A stretch of DNA of 64,000 nt from CAUPWF01 sp036656795 (GTDB lineage: Bacteria; Bacillota; Clostridia; Lachnospirales; Lachnospiraceae). Under the pieces are notes generated by a model that saw only the letters and a list, made by a program, of their open reading frames with translations, ran no database searches and was not told where the DNA came from. The DNA is taken from NCBI GenBank assembly GCA_036656795.1, contig JAVXHR010000003.1, forward strand, positions 1 to 64,000, read 5' to 3'. The translations under genes and the position numbers were made by a program. Below are positions 16,533 to 25,001 of this stretch, piece after piece (positions within the stretch are counted from its first letter, which is position 1; each line of letters starts with the position of its first letter).

Positions 16533-16772
16533 ATGAGTCAGGAAAAAGTGAATCGTTATAAAGAAGAGAAAGCAAATAGAAAACAAACCATGAAAGTGGA
16601 GAAAGTAAAACATCTTCTCAGAAAGTGTGCAATTGCATTGGTTGCTTTTGCATTGATAGGGTGGCTTGGGTTTTCAGCATATAACGTATATGAGTCAAAG
16701 CAACCACGACAAGTTGCAAAGGTTGACTATAGTATGTTGACGCAATTTGAAAGTTCGTTATTAACAGAATAG
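16533..16772 (+). CDS. Small single-pass membrane protein, unknown
   Basis: A 79-aa protein with a highly charged, Lys/Glu-rich N-terminus (about 1-30), one hydrophobic helix (about 31-51, 'KCAIALVAFALIGWLGFSAY') and a short outside tail ending SSLLTE. I do not recognise a family. AAAGGAG precedes ATG 16533. It stands immediately before the terminator that separates it from the mraZ promoter. Confidence 0.6.
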   Translation: MSQEKVNRYKEEKANRKQTMKVEKVKHLLRKCAIALVAFALIGWLGFSAYNVYESKQPRQVAKVDYSMLTQFESSLLTE

Positions 16773-16798
16773 AATAGGAATAAGAATAATACAGGGAA

Positions 16799-16829
16799 AA
16801 CAGTAGATGAAAATCTATTGTTTTTTTTT
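16799..16829 (+). terminator. Intrinsic terminator before mraZ
   Basis: AACAGTAGAT pairs with ATCTATTGTT (one G-T pair) around a GAAA loop, followed by a T-run. It isolates the division cluster from upstream transcription. Confidence 0.85.
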
Positions 16830-16866
16830 GCACTTTTGTAATTTGTAAAAAAAGTTCATAAAAGGC

Positions 16867-16895
16867 TTGAAATCAAGGAAGAAGTGGTTTACAAT
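16867..16895 (+). promoter_or_regulatory. Promoter of the mraZ division cluster
   Basis: TTGAAA (16867-16872), 17 nt, TACAAT (16890-16895). The first AGTGG box lies inside the spacer and the others just downstream, so MraZ binding would interfere with initiation. Confidence 0.75.
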
Positions 16896-16950
16896 AGTCA
16901 TAAGTGGTAGAAAGTGGCGAATAGTGGTATGAAGTGGAGAGAAAGTGGCA
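16881..16950 (+). promoter_or_regulatory. Phased MraZ boxes
   Basis: AGTGG occurs at 16883, 16903, 16913, 16923, 16933 and 16944, i.e. direct repeats spaced 20, 10, 10, 10 and 11 bp, mostly within [A/T]AAGTGG or ATAGTGG. MraZ is known to bind short direct repeats of this kind upstream of its own gene, on one DNA face. The array predicts autoregulation of the cluster. Confidence 0.8.
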
Positions 16951-16975
16951 GACCATTTCGCAGAAAGGTGTCCGT

Positions 16976-17413
16976 ATGTTAACAGGAGAATTCAATCATA
17001 GCATTGATCCAAAAGGCAGATTGATTATTCCATCTAAGTTCCGAGAAATTCTTGGAGAAGACTTTGTAGTTACAAAGGGATTAGATGGATGCTTATTTGT
17101 GTATCCTAATAATGAATGGGCTATCTTCGAACAAAAACTAAGAACCTTACCACTCACAAACAAAGACGCCAGAATATTTACACGTTTCTTTTTAGGAAGT
17201 GCGGTAGATGGAGGTCTTGACAAACAAGGAAGAGTATTAATCTCTTCGGCTCTTCGCACATTTGCAGGGTTAGAGAAAGAAGTCGTTTTAGTAGGGGTAC
17301 TAGATCGGGTTGAAATTTGGGACAAAGCAAAATGGGATGAAAGTAATACAGTGGTAGAGGATAACATGGATGACATTGCAAGCCATATGGAAGAATTAGG
17401 ACTTAGCATTTAG
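16976..17413 (+). CDS. mraZ: Division/cell-wall cluster regulator MraZ
   Basis: A 145-aa protein with two AbrB-like swapped-hairpin halves. 'MLTGEFNHSIDPKGRLIIPSKFRE' and 'GGLDKQGRVLISSALRTFAGL' are the two DxKGR-type motifs of the family. It forms a ring and represses or tunes the dcw operon through direct repeats in its promoter, which are visible at 16881-16950. ATG 16976 follows AGAAAGGTG. It is 22 nt from rsmH, the usual neighbour. Confidence 0.95.
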   Translation: MLTGEFNHSIDPKGRLIIPSKFREILGEDFVVTKGLDGCLFVYPNNEWAIFEQKLRTLPLTNKDARIFTRFFLGSAVDGGLDKQGRVLISSALRTFAGLEKEVVLVGVLDRVEIWDKAKWDESNTVVEDNMDDIASHMEELGLSI

Positions 17414-17435
17414 AAAGAGTTAGAAAGGTGGCACC

Positions 17436-18371
17436 ATGGAATTCGAGCATAAATCGGTATTATTAGAAGAGACAGTAAATGGTCTGAACATCAAGCCAGA
17501 TGGCATTTACGTAGATGGAACGCTTGGTGGCGGCGGACATGCCATAGAGGTATGTAAGCGATTAAGTAGCAAGGGGATTTTTATAGGAATAGATCAGGAC
17601 GCTGCGGCAATAGAAGCTGCCGGCGAACGACTAGTAGACTTCGGGGAGAACGTTACAATAGTGAGGAGCAATTATTGTGATATGAAGTCGAAGCTCCATA
17701 ATATGGGCATTGACAAAGTCGATGGGATTTTACTTGATTTGGGTGTATCGTCTTATCAGTTGGATACAGCAGAACGGGGATTTTCTTATCGAGTAGATGC
17801 ACCTTTGGATATGAGGATGGATACACGTCAGCAGATGACGGCCAAAGACATCGTCAATGACTACAGTGAGATGGACCTTTATCGTGTGATTCGAGATTAC
17901 GGGGAAGATAGGTTTGCCAAGAATATTGCCAAACATATTGTAATTGAACGCGAGAAAGGTCCCATCGAAACTACCGGACAATTAATAGAGATTATCAGAC
18001 ATGCAATTCCGATGAAAGTTCAAAAGACTTCAGGACACCCGGCAAAACGGACATTTCAAGCTATTCGAATTGAATTGAACAGAGAGCTGGAAGTACTACG
18101 GGAATCATTAGAAGAGATGATCAATTTACTAAATACAGATGGAAGAATATGTATTATTACATTTCATTCATTAGAGGACAGGATTGTGAAAAGTATTTTC
18201 AAAAAAAGCGAAAATCCATGCACTTGTCCGAGTCATTTCCCAATCTGTGTATGTGGGAATGTCTCAAAGGGGAGAGTTATTACAAGAAAACCGATATTGT
18301 CTAGCGAAGAGGAGCTAGACAATAATAGTCGTGCCAAAAGTGCAAAATTGCGTATTTTTGAACACTGCTAA
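17436..18371 (+). CDS. rsmH: 16S rRNA m4C1402 methyltransferase RsmH
   Basis: A 311-aa SAM-dependent methyltransferase that N4-methylates C1402 in the decoding centre of 16S rRNA. Motifs seen are 'HKSVLLEETVNGL' at the start, 'YVDGTLGGGGHA' (SAM binding), 'LDLGVSSYQLD' and the inserted helical region with 'HPAKRTFQAIRIELNRELE'. The cysteines in NPCTCPSHFPICVCG near 265-280 are typical. The ribosome site AGAAAGGTGGC precedes ATG 17436. Its place between mraZ and ftsL is universal in this gene cluster. Confidence 0.96.
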   Translation: MEFEHKSVLLEETVNGLNIKPDGIYVDGTLGGGGHAIEVCKRLSSKGIFIGIDQDAAAIEAAGERLVDFGENVTIVRSNYCDMKSKLHNMGIDKVDGILLDLGVSSYQLDTAERGFSYRVDAPLDMRMDTRQQMTAKDIVNDYSEMDLYRVIRDYGEDRFAKNIAKHIVIEREKGPIETTGQLIEIIRHAIPMKVQKTSGHPAKRTFQAIRIELNRELEVLRESLEEMINLLNTDGRICIITFHSLEDRIVKSIFKKSENPCTCPSHFPICVCGNVSKGRVITRKPILSSEEELDNNSRAKSAKLRIFEHC

Positions 18372-18413
18372 GGATGCGGGGAGATAAAAGATTAAAAAAG
18401 GGGTGAGCACAAT

Positions 18414-18914
18414 ATGGCAGTAAGGAGACAACAACAGACATATATCTATGGGAACACAGTACGTCAACCCGAGATAGCACCAAGACGTCGAGAAGAAATA
18501 CAGCCAAGGCAACCAAAAAAGGTTAGCACCCAAGTACGTAAAAATCGAAAAAAAGCAATGCATATGAGTACGGGATATGTTGTGTTTTTGACGGTAGCAG
18601 CTGTGATGGCATTAGTAGTATGTGTTCAATATCTGCAGTTACAGTCTGAGATTTCAAACCGTTCAAAAAAAATCACGCAATTGCAGCAAGAATTAGCGAG
18701 TACAAAGGAAAGTAATGATACTATATATAACAACGCATTAGATTCTGTGAATATAGAAGAAATCAGAGATAAAGCAGTGAATGAAATGGGAATGGTTTAT
18801 GCACAGCCGGGACAGATTATTGAGTATCAAAATCCGACGAATGACTATGTAAAACAATATGAAGATATTCCAAAGAATGGAGTTCTTGCACAATCGAATA
18901 AGGTGACGAAGTAA
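18414..18914 (+). CDS. ftsL: FtsL-like division protein
   Basis: A 166-aa bitopic membrane protein. A basic, Gln/Arg-rich cytoplasmic part (1-55) precedes one membrane helix (about 56-76, 'VVFLTVAAVMALVVCVQYL'). The extracytoplasmic coiled coil ('SKKITQLQQELASTKESND') is followed by the 'IEEIRDKAVNEMGMVYAQPGQII' segment common to FtsL/DivIC proteins. FtsL forms a complex with DivIB and DivIC and activates FtsW-PBP. Identification rests on topology, this segment and its position between rsmH and a class B PBP. Confidence 0.85.
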   Translation: MAVRRQQQTYIYGNTVRQPEIAPRRREEIQPRQPKKVSTQVRKNRKKAMHMSTGYVVFLTVAAVMALVVCVQYLQLQSEISNRSKKITQLQQELASTKESNDTIYNNALDSVNIEEIRDKAVNEMGMVYAQPGQIIEYQNPTNDYVKQYEDIPKNGVLAQSNKVTK

Positions 18915-18925
18915 AAGGTGGAACT

Positions 18926-20767
18926 ATGTCAACAAAGAAAAAAAAATTCCAATATCTACGAAAGAAATTTCCAAAGACAATGCAAAAAAAGCTAGTAATG
19001 CTCTTTATGGCCATTATACTGGCTTTTGTTGTTTTAGTTGGAAGAATTACATATATTAATGCATTTAACGGAAAACAGTATACGAAGACAGTATTAGACC
19101 AACGTCAGTATGACAGCCGTACCATACCGTTTAAAAGAGGTGATATATTAGATACAAACGGAACAAAACTTGCAACAAGTGAAAGGGTATATAATGTCAT
19201 CCTAGATGCCAAGGTCATGTTAAGTAAAGAAGAGTATTTAGAGCCAACAAAATCAGTTTTAAAAGATTGCTTTGGAATAGAAGAGTCTGCAGTAGACAAG
19301 GTAGTAGCAGAACGACCGGAGGGACGTTATAATATATTGGCTAAAAAGGTTACATATGAACAAGCCCAAGTATTTTATAAAATCGAAAAAGATAAAAAAA
19401 AATCTTTGAATATAAAAGGGGTGTGGTTAGAGGAAGATTATATCAGAAGCTATCCTTACAACACATTGGCATGCGATGTAATTGGATTCACAGTGGATGG
19501 GAATGTGGGCAACGGAGGGCTTGAAGCTTCGTATAATTCAATATTAAATGGAACCGATGGAAGAGAGTATGGCTATCTTGATGAAGATGCTTCTCTAGAA
19601 CGCATTGTAAAAGAAGCGGCAAATGGACATAATATTGTAACAACCATTGATGCGAATCTACAGGCGATTATTGAAAAACATATCCAGTCTTTTAATGAAG
19701 TACATAAAAACGAAGCCCGTCCAGGGGAAGGGAGTAAGAATACAGCGGTGCTTGTGATGAACCCGAATACGGGGGAGATTCTTGCAATGGCTTCCTATCC
19801 AAATTATAATTTGAATACTCCGCGGGAATTAAATGCGTATTTTACAGAAGAAGAATTGGCAACGATGACACCGGAGGTGAAATTGGATAAATTAAATCAA
19901 TTATGGAGAAACTTCTGTGTAAGTGATACTTTTGAGCCGGGTTCTACAATTAAACCATTTACATTGGCAACAGGATTAGAATGCGGAGCGTTGACGGGAG
20001 AAGAGAACTATTATTGCGATGGATTTCTTCATGTGGGTGATCATGATATTAAATGTCATATTACCAGTGGTCATGGTGCAGAAACAAGCAAAGGTGCCAT
20101 TGCAGACTCTTGCAACGTAGCGTTGATGCAGATGGCAAGCGCAATTGGGCCTGAAGAATTTGTTAAATATCAACATATCTTTGGATTTGGAGAATCTACA
20201 GGAATTGATCTGCCCGGAGAAGCGGCAACATCAGCACTGATGTATCGGGTGGATAATATGGATAGTGCCAGTTTAGCAACGAATTCTTTTGGACAGAATT
20301 TCAACGTGACTATGACACAGTTAGCAGCCGGGTTTTGTTCTCTGATTAATAATGGAAAATATTATGAACCACATATTGTGAAACAAATAGAAGACGAAAA
20401 GGGTGCAATTATAGAAAATATCAATCCTATATTAGTAAAGAAAACAATTACGGAAAATACAGGAAAGATATTAAAAGAAGATATGCTGGCAGTGGTGCAA
20501 GAAGGAACAGGTAAAAAAGCTGCAGTAGAAGGCTATGATGTGGGCGGAAAGACCGGAACAGCAGAAAAACTACCTCGTGGTGGGGCGGAAAGCCTGATAT
20601 CCTTTATTGGATATGCACCACAAGAGAATCCTGAGATTGTAGTCTATACAGTGATAGATGAGCCAAATACGACGCCACAGTCCAATACATCTTTAGTCAC
20701 ACAATTATCTGCTGATATTATGACGGAGATATTTCCATATCTGAATATTACAAAAAGTGCGGAATAG
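18926..20767 (+). CDS. ftsI: Class B penicillin-binding protein, FtsI/PBP2 type
   Basis: A 613-aa bitopic transpeptidase that crosslinks septal peptidoglycan. An N-terminal membrane anchor (about 22-45) precedes the pedestal domain ('RTIPFKRGDILDTNGTKLATS'). The transpeptidase domain shows active Ser340 in GSTIKPF, the SxN motif Ser395-Cys-Asn397, and KTG at 542-544 in GGKTGTAEK. There is no C-terminal PASTA domain. It begins 12 nt after ftsL. A second class B PBP follows directly, so the two may divide vegetative and spore-septum roles, as B. subtilis pbpB and spoVD do; which is which cannot be settled here. Confidence 0.92.
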   Translation: MSTKKKKFQYLRKKFPKTMQKKLVMLFMAIILAFVVLVGRITYINAFNGKQYTKTVLDQRQYDSRTIPFKRGDILDTNGTKLATSERVYNVILDAKVMLSKEEYLEPTKSVLKDCFGIEESAVDKVVAERPEGRYNILAKKVTYEQAQVFYKIEKDKKKSLNIKGVWLEEDYIRSYPYNTLACDVIGFTVDGNVGNGGLEASYNSILNGTDGREYGYLDEDASLERIVKEAANGHNIVTTIDANLQAIIEKHIQSFNEVHKNEARPGEGSKNTAVLVMNPNTGEILAMASYPNYNLNTPRELNAYFTEEELATMTPEVKLDKLNQLWRNFCVSDTFEPGSTIKPFTLATGLECGALTGEENYYCDGFLHVGDHDIKCHITSGHGAETSKGAIADSCNVALMQMASAIGPEEFVKYQHIFGFGESTGIDLPGEAATSALMYRVDNMDSASLATNSFGQNFNVTMTQLAAGFCSLINNGKYYEPHIVKQIEDEKGAIIENINPILVKKTITENTGKILKEDMLAVVQEGTGKKAAVEGYDVGGKTGTAEKLPRGGAESLISFIGYAPQENPEIVVYTVIDEPNTTPQSNTSLVTQLSADIMTEIFPYLNITKSAE

Positions 20768-20799
20768 TGTTTTTGAAAATCCGACTTATAAAAAAGAAT

Positions 20800-20852
20800 A
20801 ACCTTACACGGGCGTTAATAGTTATATAATAACGACTGATGTGAGGTTTTTT
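20800..20852 (+). promoter_or_regulatory. Nested hairpin over the ribosome site of the second PBP gene
   Basis: AACCTTACA (20800-20808) pairs with TGTGAGGTT (20840-20848, one G-T), and CGTTA (20813-20817) pairs with TAACG (20830-20834) inside it. The 3' arm contains the GTGAGG ribosome site and is followed by T-run 20847-20852 ending at ATG 20853. It could act as an attenuator or hide the ribosome site. Confidence 0.55.
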
Positions 20853-22598
20853 ATGAAAAATAAAACATATAACAAGAAAAAGGTCTTAATTGTGTTTATA
20901 GGTGCATTGATTATAATATGTGGTTTAGTTGGAAGACTTGTGTATCTTATGATATTTGATGCCACATACTATCAAGATAAAGCAAAAGCGCTCCATGAAC
21001 GAGAGCGAGAGATTAAGGCTGCAAGAGGTGAGATTGTAGATGCAAAAGGGACAGTATTGGCAACCAACAAAACTGTATGCACAATTTCGGTGGTGCATAG
21101 TCAGCTGACAGATGTGGAGGAGGTTGTAAGTAGATTGTCAGAAGAACTTGACATGGAAGCAGCGTTGGTACGCAAAAAGGTGGAAAAGATTTCTTCTGTG
21201 GAACGGATTAAAACCAATGTAGAAAAAGAAGTGGGAGATTGCATTCGAGAATATGAGTTAGATGGTGTAAAAGTAGATGAAGATTATAAACGATATTATC
21301 CGTTTGATGAATTAGGATCTAAAGTATTGGGATTTACAGGAGGGGATAATCAAGGAATTATTGGGTTGGAAGTTAAGTATGAAGAGTATCTCAAGGGGCA
21401 AAATGGATTGATTTTAACAACTACAGATGCAAGAGGAATTGAATTAGAAGGGATTGCAGAAGATCGGATAGAGCCAATCAAAGGTGATACTTTACATCTT
21501 AGTTTAGATTATAATGTGCAATCATATACACAGCAGGCAGCGCTAAAGGTTATGCAGGAAAAACAGGCTGAAAAAGTATCGGTATTAATTATGAATCCTC
21601 AAAATGGAGAGATTATCTCCATGGTGAATGTACCGGAATTCAATCTAAATGAACCATTTACATTGAATACGGGTGTGGATATGTCTACTCTAGGGGCAGA
21701 GGAAAAGCAAGAGTCCTTGAATCAGATGTGGAGAAATAATTGTATTAATGATACATATGAGCCTGGGTCCACATTTAAAATAATTACTACGGCAGCTTGT
21801 TTGGAAGGAGATGTAGTGAAATTAGAGGATCAATTTCACTGCCCTGGATATCGTATGGTAGAAGACCGCAAGATTCGATGCCATAAAGTGGGAGGACATG
21901 GAACAGAGACCTTTGTTCAAGGAATTCAAAATTCTTGTAATCCTGTCTTTATCGAGATTGGGCTACGACTGGGCGTGGATCGATTTTATGAGGCCTATGA
22001 AAAATTTGGATTATTGGAACCGACAGGCGTAGATCTTCCGGGAGAAGCTCAAACGATTATGCATAAGAAAGAAAATATAGGACAGGTAGAACTTGCTACT
22101 ATGACATTTGGTCAATCCTTTCAGATTACTCCAATGCAAATGGCAACAACGGTGAGCTCTCTGCTGAATGGGGGGCATCGTATCACACCGCATCTGGGGT
22201 GTAGTATAAGCAATGCGCAGGGAAAGACAGAAAAAAAATTCCACTATCAAAGTACAGAAGACATTATATCAAAAAAAACATCAAAGACATTGTGTGGGTT
22301 ACTAGAGGGAGTAGTTGCCAAAGGATCGGGAAACAAAGCGGGGATTGATGGATATCGTATTGGTGGAAAGACTGCCACTTCACAAACCCTTCCACGCAGT
22401 GCCAATAAATATATATCCTCGTTTATTGGATTTGCACCGGCAGATAATCCACAGGTATTAGCCATGATTGTAATTTACAATCCCAAAGGAATCTATTATG
22501 GAGGGACAATTGCAGCACCTGTTGTGAAAGATATTTTTGAAAATATTCTTCCGTATCTGGGAATTGAGAAAGGTGAAATAGTTGAAAAAGAACCTTAA
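20853..22598 (+). CDS. Second class B penicillin-binding protein with a KTA motif
   Basis: A 581-aa bitopic transpeptidase homologous to the preceding gene (shared spacing and motifs). One membrane anchor (about 10-32) is followed by the pedestal ('EIKAARGEIVDAKGTVLATN'). The transpeptidase domain has Ser306 in GSTFKI and Ser361-Cys-Asn363. The third motif reads Lys506-Thr-Ala508 (GGKTATSQ) instead of the nearly invariant KTG. The change may alter substrate or beta-lactam binding. There is no PASTA tail. ATG 20853 is chosen over GTG 20841, which lies in the ribosome site. It may be the sporulation (SpoVD-like) partner, but this is uncertain. Confidence 0.88.
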   Translation: MKNKTYNKKKVLIVFIGALIIICGLVGRLVYLMIFDATYYQDKAKALHEREREIKAARGEIVDAKGTVLATNKTVCTISVVHSQLTDVEEVVSRLSEELDMEAALVRKKVEKISSVERIKTNVEKEVGDCIREYELDGVKVDEDYKRYYPFDELGSKVLGFTGGDNQGIIGLEVKYEEYLKGQNGLILTTTDARGIELEGIAEDRIEPIKGDTLHLSLDYNVQSYTQQAALKVMQEKQAEKVSVLIMNPQNGEIISMVNVPEFNLNEPFTLNTGVDMSTLGAEEKQESLNQMWRNNCINDTYEPGSTFKIITTAACLEGDVVKLEDQFHCPGYRMVEDRKIRCHKVGGHGTETFVQGIQNSCNPVFIEIGLRLGVDRFYEAYEKFGLLEPTGVDLPGEAQTIMHKKENIGQVELATMTFGQSFQITPMQMATTVSSLLNGGHRITPHLGCSISNAQGKTEKKFHYQSTEDIISKKTSKTLCGLLEGVVAKGSGNKAGIDGYRIGGKTATSQTLPRSANKYISSFIGFAPADNPQVLAMIVIYNPKGIYYGGTIAAPVVKDIFENILPYLGIEKGEIVEKEP

Positions 22599-22657
22599 AT
22601 CATGTATACTATATAAGGTTATAGGAATGAATAACAAAAGAGATGAAGAGGTGCAGT

Positions 22658-23614
22658 ATGGATTATAAAGTTATGTTACCGGTGTTAATTGCATTTGGTT
22701 TAAGTGTGCTGATGGGTCCTGTGATTATTCCGTTTTTAAGAAAACTCAAAATGGGACAGACAGAACGTGAAGACGGAGTGAAGTCTCATTTAAAAAAGAC
22801 GGGAACTCCAACTATGGGTGGTGTAATTATCCTAACGAGTATTGTGATTACGTCCCTGTTATATATCAAAGATTATCCAAAGATTATTCCTATTTTATTT
22901 GTGACGCTTGGATTTGGTTTGATTGGTTTTTTAGATGACTATTTAAAAGTGGTATTAAAACGCTCAGATGGTTTGTTTCCTATGCAAAAGATGGGTCTGC
23001 AGGTGCTATTGACAGGAATCTTTGCGTATTATCTTGTGAAGGTAGCCCATATGCCATTGACATTATTGCTCCCATTTTCAGGAGGGAAATACATGGATCT
23101 TGGTTGGATTGCGGTTCCATTGTTATTCGTGGCCGTGATTGGAACGGTCAATGGGGTGAATTTTACAGATGGACTAGATGGATTGGCATCTAGTGTGACA
23201 GTCTTAGTTGCTACCTTTTTTACAGTAATAGCAATTGGAACTCAAAGTGGGATAGAACCAATTACGTGTGCGGTTGTAGGTGCACTTCTTGGATTCTTAT
23301 TATTCAATGTATATCCAGCAAGTGTGTTTATGGGAGATACGGGTTCTTTGGCCTTGGGTGGGTTTGTGGCTGCAACGGCTTACATGTTGCAGATGCCAAT
23401 ATTCCTTATTATTGTTGGCTTCATCTATGTGGTAGAAGTGTCTTCCGTTATGATACAGGTAATATATTTTAAGAAGACAGGTGGAAAAAGATTCTTTAAG
23501 ATGGCTCCAATACATCATCATTTTGAATTGTGTGGGTGGTCTGAAACAAGGGTAGTAGCTGTATTTTCAATTATTACGGCAGTTCTTTGCCTGATTGCAC
23601 TTATGGCAATCTAA
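22658..23614 (+). CDS. mraY: Phospho-MurNAc-pentapeptide transferase MraY
   Basis: A polytopic membrane enzyme of 318 aa that joins UDP-MurNAc-pentapeptide to undecaprenyl phosphate, giving lipid I. Family motifs are 'SHLKKTGTPTMGGVI' near the start, 'GFLDDYLKV' (catalytic Asp pair), 'NFTDGLDGLAS', 'MGDTGSLALGG' and the 'MAPIHHHFELCGW' loop. ATG 22658 follows AAGAGGTG, which makes the upstream in-frame ATG at 22643 unlikely. It is followed by murD after 20 nt. Confidence 0.97.
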   Translation: MDYKVMLPVLIAFGLSVLMGPVIIPFLRKLKMGQTEREDGVKSHLKKTGTPTMGGVIILTSIVITSLLYIKDYPKIIPILFVTLGFGLIGFLDDYLKVVLKRSDGLFPMQKMGLQVLLTGIFAYYLVKVAHMPLTLLLPFSGGKYMDLGWIAVPLLFVAVIGTVNGVNFTDGLDGLASSVTVLVATFFTVIAIGTQSGIEPITCAVVGALLGFLLFNVYPASVFMGDTGSLALGGFVAATAYMLQMPIFLIIVGFIYVVEVSSVMIQVIYFKKTGGKRFFKMAPIHHHFELCGWSETRVVAVFSIITAVLCLIALMAI

Positions 23615-23634
23615 GAAAGCAGGAGGAAAATGAA

Positions 23635-24987
23635 ATGAATGTTACGAATAAGAACGTACTTGTATTTGGATCTGGAATTAGTGGGATAGGTGCAAGCAAG
23701 TTGCTGGAAGAACAGGGCGCACAAGTGGTGCTATATGACGGTAATGTATCTTTACACAAGTCTGATATTGATGCTCAGCTTGGCGGCGACAGTAAGGTGC
23801 GCATCGTGTTAGGTACTTTAGAAGAAGCAACGATGGATAAATTAGACTTAGTTGTTATGAGTCCGGGGGTTCCTACGGATATCCCACTTGTAAACCGTAT
23901 GCGTGAAAAAAAGATTCCAATATGGGGAGAAACAGAACTTGCTTTTACATACGGAAAAGGGGATGTATTAGCAATTACAGGTACCAATGGAAAGACAACG
24001 ACAACGGCACTTCTTGGAGAAATCATGAAAGGATATAAAAAGAGTGTGTTCGTAGTGGGAAATATTGGGAATCCATATACTACGGTTGTAAATGATACGA
24101 CAGATGATTCGGTTGTGGTTGCGGAGATGAGTAGTTTTCAATTAGAGACCATCAAAACCTTTCGACCGAAGGTCAGCGCTATCTTAAATATAACACCGGA
24201 TCATTTGAATCGTCATCATACCATGGAGGCTTATATCAAAGCAAAAGAAGCAATTGCAAAGAATCAAACAGCTGAAGATACATGCGTTCTTAATTTTGAA
24301 GATGAGGAGACAAGACGTTTTGGTGAGATTGTTCCTGCAAAGGTTCTATATTTCAGCAGCCAGCGTAAACTAGAAAAGGGTATCTATTTGGAAAATGATT
24401 GTATCATATACAAAGATACTGTGGAAGTATGTGTGTGTCATATAGAGGAGCTACAGTTACTAGGAGTTCATAATTATGAGAATGTGATGGCGGCGGTTGC
24501 TATGTCAGTTGCTTATGGAGTTCCGATGGAACTGATACAAAAAGGAATTCAAGGGTTTGGCGGTGTAGAACATCGGATAGAATATGTGGCAGATAAAAAA
24601 GGGGTTCTATATTATAATGATTCCAAAGGGACGAATCCTGATGCGGCAATTAAGGGCATTCAGGCGATGAATCGACCAACTTACCTAATTGGTGGTGGCT
24701 ATGATAAGAATTCTTCATATGGAGATTGGATTCAAAGTTTTGACGGAAAAGTAAAAAAATTAGTCCTTTTAGGGGCAACAAAAGAAAAAATTGCAAAAGA
24801 AGCAAAGACACTTGGGTTTGAAGATGTTGTACTTGTTCATACACTGGAAGAGGCGGTTGCAATCTGTGCTAAATCAGCTGTGCCGGGTGATGCAGTACTT
24901 CTTTCTCCAGCATGTGCAAGTTGGGGGATGTTCCGGAATTTTGAAGAACGTGGAGATAAATTCAAAGAACTTGTAAATGGGTTATAA
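23635..24987 (+). CDS. murD: UDP-MurNAc-L-alanine:D-glutamate ligase MurD
   Basis: A cytoplasmic ATP-dependent ligase of 450 aa that adds D-Glu to UDP-MurNAc-L-Ala. The N-terminal Rossmann part ('VLVFGSGISGIGASKLLEEQG') is followed by the ATP site 'AITGTNGKTTTTALLGEI', 'NITPDHLNRH' and the C-terminal 'YYNDSKGTNPDAAIKGI' and 'LLSPACASWGMF' blocks. ATG 23635 has AGGAGGAAAA. The usual next gene, ftsW, follows after 14 nt. murG, often found here in other Firmicutes, is absent. Confidence 0.97.
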   Translation: MNVTNKNVLVFGSGISGIGASKLLEEQGAQVVLYDGNVSLHKSDIDAQLGGDSKVRIVLGTLEEATMDKLDLVVMSPGVPTDIPLVNRMREKKIPIWGETELAFTYGKGDVLAITGTNGKTTTTALLGEIMKGYKKSVFVVGNIGNPYTTVVNDTTDDSVVVAEMSSFQLETIKTFRPKVSAILNITPDHLNRHHTMEAYIKAKEAIAKNQTAEDTCVLNFEDEETRRFGEIVPAKVLYFSSQRKLEKGIYLENDCIIYKDTVEVCVCHIEELQLLGVHNYENVMAAVAMSVAYGVPMELIQKGIQGFGGVEHRIEYVADKKGVLYYNDSKGTNPDAAIKGIQAMNRPTYLIGGGYDKNSSYGDWIQSFDGKVKKLVLLGATKEKIAKEAKTLGFEDVVLVHTLEEAVAICAKSAVPGDAVLLSPACASWGMFRNFEERGDKFKELVNGL

Positions 24988-25001
24988 GGAGTGAATGAGT
25001 C

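Noticed and set aside
16881..16950. CRISPR-like or satellite repeat
   Set aside because: The repeats are 5-7 bp direct boxes with helical phasing in the mraZ promoter, fully explained as MraZ sites.
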